Origin: an uncultured Kiritimatiellota bacterium
GTDB lineage: Bacteria; Verrucomicrobiota; Kiritimatiellia; RFP12; UBA1067
DNA: 64,000 bases
Assembly (NCBI GenBank): GCA_934667425.1
Contig: CAKULV010000001.1
Location: 240,817-304,816 of the forward strand
Direction: 5' to 3'
In this document: one piece after another, positions 57,977 to 64,000 of the stretch
Position numbering within the stretch: position 1 is the stretch's first letter
Layout: every line of letters starts with the position of its first letter
Program-made: the position numbers and the translations under genes
The notes under the pieces: generated by a model
What the model was told of the DNA's origin: nothing
Databases searched by the model: none
The model's input: the letters and a program-made list of their open reading frames with translations, nothing else

Positions 57977-60700
57977 ATGAAAACAACTTATAGACGCATC
58001 TGTGCCGATAGATTCATGCCGCAGGGACTCGTTCTGGCTACTTTTCTGCTTTCGGCGCCTCTTGGCGCGGTCGAGGTTGTCGGGGAGCTGAAGCTTGAGG
58101 CCGACACGACGATTGACGTTGCGGCGGGAACGGTGACGACCAATCTCATCGATTCCGTTGAGATCACCGCCGATACGAACATCGTGGTCGCCGCCAACGA
58201 AGTACTCAAGATTGAGTACGTGTATGGCGAAAATCCGGTGACGGTGACGAAATCAGGCGAAGGTCGCCTTGAGATTGCGACATCCAGCATCACGAACCTC
58301 TCCGTAGTTGTGGCCGAAGGTGCGTTCGCTTCGGCACGTCCGGCGGCGATTCCGCTTGATGACACATTTAGGCCTTCTCTGCGTCTTGACGCAAGCGATG
58401 CTTCCACTATTACATATTCAACTTCAAACGGTACGAACCTGATTAGCAAGGTAGAGGACGCGGACGGGAATGGGGCGTGCTTCAAGCCTTGGTTCACCAA
58501 GCCATACGTCGCAGAAGAGACGCTCAATGGACTCGGTCTCATCGATTTCGGAACGCTTCGGAACAGGACAACCGCCGTTCCTGACGGCCATGGCGCCATG
58601 CTTGCCCTCTACGATGTTGGGCCGGAGAAAAAGAAAAACATCAACTTTGGTGATGTGTTCTTCGTGTGGAAAGACCGTGACGATGCCATCGACCATGAAC
58701 TGATCGATGGTAAGCAGTTTAGCGGGCCTTGTCTGCTTGGCAATGATCCGTCCTACCATACGCGTGGTCTTGGCGGTGGTGGGAATGGCTTTGCCTTCTA
58801 CACGGATGGTATGGGGGGGACGGTTAAGGACAACATTCACATTGATGGAATGCGCGTTGCGTACACGTATCGTGTTCCGCGTGGCTTCCATCTTTACCGC
58901 AATCGGCTCAGGGAGGGTGCGAGCCTTGCCATTGACACCATCGGTCATTCCACGCCGTATGCGGGTGGGTTTGTCCTCGCGGAGGCTTTGATCTACTCGA
59001 ACCGGCTTTCCGAGGCAACGGCTTTGCGAGTAGAAGCACAACTGCAGTCGAAATGGCTTGGGTTGAAGCTTAAGAATCTCACTTTGTCGGAAGATTCCAC
59101 ACTTGATGTTGGAGCATTCAAGTTTTCCATTGACACACTCGACATCGCCGGCGCGGCGCACGTTCTGGGCACAACAAATCTCTGCTTCGACACACTTACG
59201 CGCACCTCCAGCAATATCGTTGCGGCCAGTAAGTTTGAGATGTCCGGTGACCGGCAACCGCTTGTGCCGGATCTTGCCTTTGACGGTGATGCAATCCTTG
59301 ACGTCACGGGCGAATCTCGCGTGCAAACCGTATCATCGGACACCGACAGACTTGTGAAGTTGGGCGAGGGCGAACTGAAAATCGCCGATCCGGCGGCATC
59401 AAACATAACCGTATCCGCCGGTATCCTCAGCGTGTCGCCGCTGTACGTCCGTTCTGGCGAATATCATTTGGATGCGACTCAGCCTGATACGATCGACTGG
59501 ACGCTGACAGACGGAAAGAAACTTGTTTCGGCGTGGCATGACATGGAGGATCCGTCGCGGGCATTTAAGGCCACCACATGGCGCAAGTACAGCTGGAACA
59601 CATCGCTCGTAGTGCGCAAGCCGTATCTTGTTGAGAATGCCGTCGGCAATCTCACGATGCTGGATTTTGGTACTTACGCAAACTGTGTCCACACGGACGG
59701 CTGGGGTGCTTGCCTGGATGGAAATCCACAGTTCTCGGAATCCAATGGCTTAAAGGACATCTTTGCCGTTTGGATGGACGACCCTGATGTGAAGGGCTAT
59801 GCGCTCAGCAGTAACGGAAAAGAGTTTATCGGGCCGTGCTTCTTCGGCATGCAGTACCATTGGAATCGTGGCAACGGCGGTAGCGGGAACGCATTCCCCG
59901 TCCATTGCGTAAGTTGTCCGGGCAGAATGTATTCTCCCCTAAATACGGGGCTTGTGTTTGTGGATGGAGAAGAGGTTGCTGGCCATTCGAAGCGAATTGG
60001 AGACGGTGTGCATGTACTCGCGCAGCGCGTTGTCGCCGATGGCGGCACGCCGCTCCAGCAGATCGGTGGCAACACCCAGGCTGGTGTGGTCAATGCGGAA
60101 GGTAGTACGATTCAGGGCGTCTACGGTGGATTAAAGGTCGGTGAGGTGCTGATGTTCAAGAACTGCCTCTCCGACCGTTTGCGCTTCCGCATCAGTGGTG
60201 CGCTGTGCTCGAAGTGGCGAGGCGACACGAATGAATGGGCGTATGGCGAGGTTTCGGTAGCTGCCGGTGCGACGTTGAACCATCCCTATGCCGATCTTGC
60301 GGTGGCGAATCTGGCGTTGGGCGGTTCGATTTCCGCTACGCGCGTTATGCCCTCGACCTTGACGCTACCGGGCGCAGCCGCCATCCTCAATGGCATGCTG
60401 GAGCTGCCTGAAGGTGGGCAGGTGGTGATTGGCGTTAATCAGGATGGCTCCTTTGGTACGCTTCGTGCGCAGGGTGTGCGTGTCACGGGAAATGGGACGT
60501 TGGCCTTCCATGGCAACATTTCGGCGGAGCTGTGCGGACGGACGTTCAGGATTGTGGAAGCTTCCGACGTAGATGCTTCAAGAATGTCCTGGAAGGCGCC
60601 AAGTCTGCGTGGAACCGGTCTCCGCGCCGTGCTGTCGGCCAAGGCGGATGGCCTCTACTTGACTTTCTCGTCAAGTGGATTCATTGTTTCATTCAGGTGA
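57977..60700 (+). CDS. Exported LamG-repeat surface protein with IR tail
   Basis: The ATG at 57977 starts a signal peptide containing MPQGLVLATFLLSAPLGA; no strong ribosome site is seen, and upstream in-frame ATGs give no better start. The 907-residue body contains two long homologous units of concanavalin/LamG type: DASDASTITYSTSNGTNLIS (about 180) and DATQPDTIDWTLTDGKKLVS (about 540), each followed by LGLIDFGT/LTMLDFGT, a GPCLLGND/GPCFFGMQ turn and RGLGGGGNGF/RGNGGSGNAF. So an internal duplication built it. The C-terminal third has beta-repeat text and ends SSSGFIVSFR, the shared tail. It is probably cell-surface located and binds glycans. Confidence 0.75.
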   Translation: MKTTYRRICADRFMPQGLVLATFLLSAPLGAVEVVGELKLEADTTIDVAAGTVTTNLIDSVEITADTNIVVAANEVLKIEYVYGENPVTVTKSGEGRLEIATSSITNLSVVVAEGAFASARPAAIPLDDTFRPSLRLDASDASTITYSTSNGTNLISKVEDADGNGACFKPWFTKPYVAEETLNGLGLIDFGTLRNRTTAVPDGHGAMLALYDVGPEKKKNINFGDVFFVWKDRDDAIDHELIDGKQFSGPCLLGNDPSYHTRGLGGGGNGFAFYTDGMGGTVKDNIHIDGMRVAYTYRVPRGFHLYRNRLREGASLAIDTIGHSTPYAGGFVLAEALIYSNRLSEATALRVEAQLQSKWLGLKLKNLTLSEDSTLDVGAFKFSIDTLDIAGAAHVLGTTNLCFDTLTRTSSNIVAASKFEMSGDRQPLVPDLAFDGDAILDVTGESRVQTVSSDTDRLVKLGEGELKIADPAASNITVSAGILSVSPLYVRSGEYHLDATQPDTIDWTLTDGKKLVSAWHDMEDPSRAFKATTWRKYSWNTSLVVRKPYLVENAVGNLTMLDFGTYANCVHTDGWGACLDGNPQFSESNGLKDIFAVWMDDPDVKGYALSSNGKEFIGPCFFGMQYHWNRGNGGSGNAFPVHCVSCPGRMYSPLNTGLVFVDGEEVAGHSKRIGDGVHVLAQRVVADGGTPLQQIGGNTQAGVVNAEGSTIQGVYGGLKVGEVLMFKNCLSDRLRFRISGALCSKWRGDTNEWAYGEVSVAAGATLNHPYADLAVANLALGGSISATRVMPSTLTLPGAAAILNGMLELPEGGQVVIGVNQDGSFGTLRAQGVRVTGNGTLAFHGNISAELCGRTFRIVEASDVDASRMSWKAPSLRGTGLRAVLSAKADGLYLTFSSSGFIVSFR

Positions 60701-60790
60701 GAGTGAATAGAGTGTAAGCGTTTGAATACAAGCTTTGCGCATCGGGATGCGAAAAGGCAATGCGGGTTAGTCTAATGGAAGGATGATGAA

Positions 60791-63193
60791 ATGAAGTTTT
60801 TTCCTGTCTGGATTGTGACGTTGGCTGTCATAATGGGAGCGGCCTGTGCGTGTGCAGAGGGCCAAATGCTTTTGGCAGAAAAGCGAGAAGTGCGACTTGG
60901 CAACCGTCAGAGTCGCGAGTGGACATTTCCGGCGGTAGATTCGCTAAGGGGGCGTGTGGTGGTTGAGTTCCGCAACCGCATCGACTTTCCTACGGCATCG
61001 GGATGGTGTCCCTGCTGGCAGATTTTCGTGAACGGGAAGGTGTTGACCTCCGCCGCAACGCGAAGCGAGACACGTCTCCTGAACCGGCCGTATTCTATTC
61101 CAAGCCGGTGGCATGGCTTGTATCGCGCCGACAACGGTTCGGATAAATGGTATGCGTTGTATCTTCCAGATTTCAGGACAGCGGAGAACCAGTTTGTTCC
61201 GCCAACTTCCGAGGCGACGCGTACCGTGCTCGATATATCGGACGTTGTGCGCACCGCTGGGACGAACGTTGTCACGCTGCGGGCTGGTGGGCTTTCCGGG
61301 TCGTTCTACACCGCCAACAACATCACCAACTACAAGCCGCAGGTGGTGTTCAGCGGATTCAAGGTGCGGGTGGAGGACGTGCCAACGAAGCTGAATCACA
61401 TTGAGGAAAAAGAGGTGCGGGCCACTGTCGCGCCGCAGATCGAGACACGGTTTGGGGTCAAACAGGATGGAATGGATGTCGTGGTGGATGTTGGGGGCAT
61501 TGCGATTCCGGTGCGGAGCGCGTTCTCGGTACCGGGCGGTGGAGAAGTGTCGATGGGGTGCGAGAACGTTCTGGAAACGGCGTTCTATTCTGTGACGCGT
61601 AAGGTTGAGGTGAGAAAGAACCGCGTAGATGTGTTCGATACGTTTTTGTCCAGGACGAACAAACTGATCGGCGTGAAGGTTCGGTACGAGATTCCGCAGA
61701 AGGGATTCGACCCAGTCTATGTTGCGGGCGATCCGTCGCCAGGTGCGGAGGAGTTTCCGGGGGGGCGACACCCGTCGGTGTTTGGCGTGCGGGCTGGGAA
61801 GGGATGCGCTGTGGCGCTTCTCGCGCAGGACGACGTGTTCCGCATGCAGAATGTGCAGTACTGCAAGGACGGCGTATTCGGCATCCGCACGGACGGGTTG
61901 GCGCTTAAGCCGGGCGAGCCGCGCACCATCGAGTGGTCTATTTACCCTATGGCGTCGGAAGATTACTACGATTTCGTGAACGCCGTCCGCCGAGACTGGG
62001 ACGTGAACTTTCCCATCGCCGGATGCTTCAATCTGTCGATGAATCTTTTCCATAGCTACAGCGAGAAGGGATGCAAGCGTCTTGAACAGAATATGGGATT
62101 GTCAATGGACTCCTTCGGATGTCATATATGGAGCCATCTCGGTGGCAAATACAAAGCGTACAAGGATGTCATCTTCGGTATGGGCATGAATTCCCCGAAA
62201 GTACGGGTGCGGATCGATGCTAAGCACGCTGTCGAAGAGGATCCGGTGGTGGTGCATAGATTCATCCGGGAGTGTATAGCCAATGCTCGGAAGTACACGC
62301 CGAACATGAAAGTACTTACCTATATGCACAACCAGATCAGCGTGGGTGTTGACGACGACAAGTACGAGGAATGCCGCATGGTGAATGTGAAGGGGGTAAA
62401 GATGAACTACAACGGAGGCCCTACGCAGAAGGTCTTCGTGCCGACGAAGGACAATCTTTTCGGTGGCGACTACATGAAGCTGGTGGACTGGACACTGGAT
62501 AATTTCGATCTCGACGGCATCTACCATGACGAGCTCAGCCACTGCAACAGCCGAAAATATTATGGCACCAACATGTGGGACGGCGCGACGGTGGAGCTGG
62601 ACGAATCCAACAATGTGAAGCGCAAGGTCAGTTACGTCTGTATTCTGAAGCTCGGATTCACCCTTGATCTTTTCGATCACATAATGAACAAGCGAGGGAA
62701 GCTGCTTGTCGGCAACTTCAGCCCCGAGACGAGAAGCGAACGGAGGTTCCGTTTCCCGCGCTTTGAAGAGACTTACAACTCTCGCTGGATCGCGCTTTCA
62801 CACCTTTACACGCCGATACAGTTGGGCGACATGCTCACCTACGCCAATACGCCGAAGGACATGGCGGCGGATCAGCGTATGGCACTTAAGCGTGGCGCCC
62901 TCTATTACCATTACTGCGGCAGCACAGGGTGCCCGTCGCTCACATCGAAAATGTTCCCGTTCACGCCGATTGAGTTGCATGGTGGCTGGCTTGTCGGCAA
63001 GGAGCGTATCCTGACCGCCGTCTCGGGCGATTTTGGCTGGCGTGGCGAGAAGCCGGACGTTGACGTTTTCGTGTTCGATGAATTGGGGCGTGAGGTCAAA
63101 GACTATCCGTACGCCGTTAAGGACACGGATTGGGGGCGCGTCTTCACGCTTGAGCTGAAGACCGATCACTGTGCGGCAATAGTAAAGAAATAA
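60791..63193 (+). CDS. Exported 800-residue protein, putative TIM-barrel glycosidase of unknown family
   Basis: A GGAAGG site 7 nt upstream supports the ATG at 60791, which opens signal peptide VWIVTLAVIMGAACACA. Residues about 25-190 resemble a lectin-like beta-sandwich (VVEFRNRIDFPTASGWCPC, TRTVLDISDVVRTAGTNVV). A further sandwich domain follows. The C-terminal half is barrel-like with FGCHIWSHLGGKYKAYKDV, VLTYMHNQISVGVDDDKYE, NFDLDGIYHDELSHCNSRK and LLVGNFSPETRSERRFRFP. D and E of DGIYHDE and E of NFSPE are candidate acids. I do not recognise a family; it shares general layout with the DUF6259-like protein. No IR tail, suggesting an enzyme and not a surface fibre. Confidence 0.5.
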   Translation: MKFFPVWIVTLAVIMGAACACAEGQMLLAEKREVRLGNRQSREWTFPAVDSLRGRVVVEFRNRIDFPTASGWCPCWQIFVNGKVLTSAATRSETRLLNRPYSIPSRWHGLYRADNGSDKWYALYLPDFRTAENQFVPPTSEATRTVLDISDVVRTAGTNVVTLRAGGLSGSFYTANNITNYKPQVVFSGFKVRVEDVPTKLNHIEEKEVRATVAPQIETRFGVKQDGMDVVVDVGGIAIPVRSAFSVPGGGEVSMGCENVLETAFYSVTRKVEVRKNRVDVFDTFLSRTNKLIGVKVRYEIPQKGFDPVYVAGDPSPGAEEFPGGRHPSVFGVRAGKGCAVALLAQDDVFRMQNVQYCKDGVFGIRTDGLALKPGEPRTIEWSIYPMASEDYYDFVNAVRRDWDVNFPIAGCFNLSMNLFHSYSEKGCKRLEQNMGLSMDSFGCHIWSHLGGKYKAYKDVIFGMGMNSPKVRVRIDAKHAVEEDPVVVHRFIRECIANARKYTPNMKVLTYMHNQISVGVDDDKYEECRMVNVKGVKMNYNGGPTQKVFVPTKDNLFGGDYMKLVDWTLDNFDLDGIYHDELSHCNSRKYYGTNMWDGATVELDESNNVKRKVSYVCILKLGFTLDLFDHIMNKRGKLLVGNFSPETRSERRFRFPRFEETYNSRWIALSHLYTPIQLGDMLTYANTPKDMAADQRMALKRGALYYHYCGSTGCPSLTSKMFPFTPIELHGGWLVGKERILTAVSGDFGWRGEKPDVDVFVFDELGREVKDYPYAVKDTDWGRVFTLELKTDHCAAIVKK

Positions 63194-63210
63194 AGAAAGG
63201 GCAATGAAAG

Positions 63211-63297
63211 ATGGACCGGAATAGACGTGAATTCTTGACGGGCGCGGCGTGGATGGGCAGACGATTGCGTTACCGGCGTGGACGGAAGGACGTTTAG
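63211..63297 (+). pseudogene. Orphan twin-arginine signal stub
   Basis: A GAAAGGGC site precedes MDRNRREFLTGAAWMGRR..., a typical Tat leader (RREFLTGAA) of oxidoreductases or sulfatases. The frame then loses meaning and stops after 28 codons. The remainder of the gene is gone, replaced by repeat region C. Like the stub at 23180, it preserves export start and ribosome site without its enzyme. Confidence 0.65.
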
Positions 63298-63803
63298 AGG
63301 CTAATCTGAGATTTGCGATTTACGATTTGCGATTGCATTTGGGCATTTGAGGATTTTAGCCGTGGGATAGTTGATAGTTGATAGTTGGTAGTTGGTAGTT
63401 GGCAGATGGTAGTTGGTAGATGATAGTTGGTAGATGGTAGTTTTGCATTCACGCGCTGGTATCGTGGCGATGGCGCCCTCGCCATCGCGCATGGCACTGG
63501 GAGGGACGCAATTCATTGCGTCCGCCACGAATGGGCAACGGGAGCTCGACCCTCCCGTGCGATGCACGACGGCGGGGCGTCGTCGCTACGGTGCGCAAGT
63601 CGGCATATTCGGTCGCAGCAAGTTCGCCCCTCCCGCGCGATGCACGACGGCGGGGCGCACCCCTCTTGCGACCGCTTGCGCGGCTCACTGCGTTCGGGGG
63701 ATATGTCGCTACGGTGCGCAAGTCGGCATATTCGGTCGCAACAAGTGCGCCCCTCCCGCGCGACGCACGACGGCGAGTTTCTCCGCTTCCGGAATGCCTC
63801 TTT
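63298..63803 (+). repeat. Mosaic intergenic repeat region C
   Basis: No gene is seen. AT-rich text (63303-63360, GATTTGCGATTTACGATTTG) is followed by simple TAGTTGGTAGATGGTAG words (63361-63445). Then come GC-rich units. One of about 70 bp occurs twice, at 63583-63652 and 63705-63775, sharing CTACGGTGCGCAAGTCGGCA. Between them, 63644-63709 repeats the 68-bp unit of 30661-30728. Small hairpins occur (GCGATGGCG-CCCT-CGCCATCGC near 63468; GACGCAA-TTCA-TTGCGTC near 63506). Confidence 0.75.
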
Positions 63804-63938
63804 GCCTCCACTTGGACATGCGGCGGCGATTTGTTATACTACATGACATGAAAGTACATCTACAGGGAGTCTTGTCGGTCGCGTGGACGTTGCTGGCCGG
63901 ACATTTGGCGGCGTACGCCGCCGCGCCGCTGACGCTGG
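63804..63938 (+). repeat. Promoter plus signal-peptide module, copy 2
   Basis: Matches 56225-56359 at 131 of 135 positions, including TTGGAC-N17-TATACT, the seven-nt spacing and the leaderless ATG at 63848, then the whole signal peptide. Homology ends a few codons into the mature protein. Confidence 0.92.
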
Positions 63939-64000
63939 ACTACGACGCGCCGGCGGCGACGTGGAACGAGGCCCTGCCGCTCGGCAACGGGCGGCTCGGC
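63848..64000 (+). CDS. GH95-like alpha-L-fucosidase, N-terminus only (cut by window end)
   Basis: The 51 codons available give signal peptide MKVHLQGVLSVAWTLLAGHL-AAYAA, the same as the GH28 gene. Then follow PLTLDYDAPAATWNEALPLGNGRLG, shown here in parts as DYDAPAATWNEALP and LGNGRLG. The W-x-E-A-L-P-L-G-N-G-R-L-G text is the N-terminal hallmark of GH95 alpha-L-fucosidases and galactosidases, which are secreted enzymes acting on fucosylated glycans such as xyloglucan or mucin. The start is leaderless from the module at 63804. The remainder lies beyond the window. Confidence 0.8.
   Translation, partial: MKVHLQGVLSVAWTLLAGHLAAYAAAPLTLDYDAPAATWNEALPLGNGRLG

Overview
The window looks like a GC-rich chromosome segment from a gut-type bacterium of the PVC superphylum, most likely Kiritimatiellae. 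This is an inference. It rests on very large exported beta-repeat and beta-helix proteins, dense secreted carbohydrate-active enzymes, XylR-like regulators and repeated GxxExxY genes, and no marker gene here proves it. Housekeeping islands (recN-rplU-rpmA at 4.0-6.3 kb; infC-ispF-glycosyltransferase at 44.4-46.6 kb) separate four polysaccharide or glycan-use regions. No CRISPR array, tRNA, rRNA, prophage or canonical insertion sequence was seen.

Layout. 0-3.8 kb: a RelB/DinJ-type antitoxin cut by the left edge, a GntR/LacI chimeric regulator, a beta-helix fragment and a GH127 beta-L-arabinofuranosidase. 6.4-8.5 kb: AraC and XylR-like regulators on the minus strand, facing an AAC(3)-fold acetyltransferase and an MFS transporter. 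11.2-30.5 kb: a nearly uninterrupted plus-strand run with a DUF5107-TPR protein, three giant exported beta-repeat proteins, a TIM-barrel-like protein and two beta-helix proteins. 31-37 kb: ECF sigma factor, anti-sigma-like fusion, SUMF1-domain protein and a GH71/GH99-like protein. 37.1-39.4 kb: two near-identical cassettes bounded by inverted repeats, each with the same GxxExxY (PD-(D/E)XK-like) gene, around a NUDIX gene, the second joined to a broken lysR. 39.6-44.3 kb: aldolase, 2-hydroxyacid dehydrogenase, sugar porter and SASA-type acetylesterase. 46.7-64 kb: a XylR-like regulator divergent from an operon of exported glycan enzymes, then GH28, another beta-repeat protein, an unrecognised 800-residue protein, and the start of a GH95 enzyme.

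How it works together. Regulators of the sugar-sensing XylR, LacI/GntR and AraC types sit beside the catabolic genes. Secreted enzymes such as GH127, GH28, GH95 and SASA would trim pectin-like or mucin-like glycans, the two transporters would import products, and the aldolase and dehydrogenase would process sugar acids. The giant beta-rich proteins are probably surface or matrix components.

The most unusual signals are: (1) a shared C-terminal tail ending in hydrophobic residues plus arginine on six exported beta-rich proteins, possibly an undescribed sorting signal; (2) reuse of signal-peptide modules at DNA level (55 identical bases exactly covering one signal peptide; 135 near-identical bases covering promoter, leaderless start and signal peptide of another), together with orphan signal-peptide stubs; (3) the TIR-bounded GxxExxY cassette; (4) a recurrent extended -10 element placed 7 nt before the start codon, which predicts leaderless mRNAs; (5) an A9 tract that puts a giant surface protein out of frame with its only good start; and (6) an AUC start for infC.
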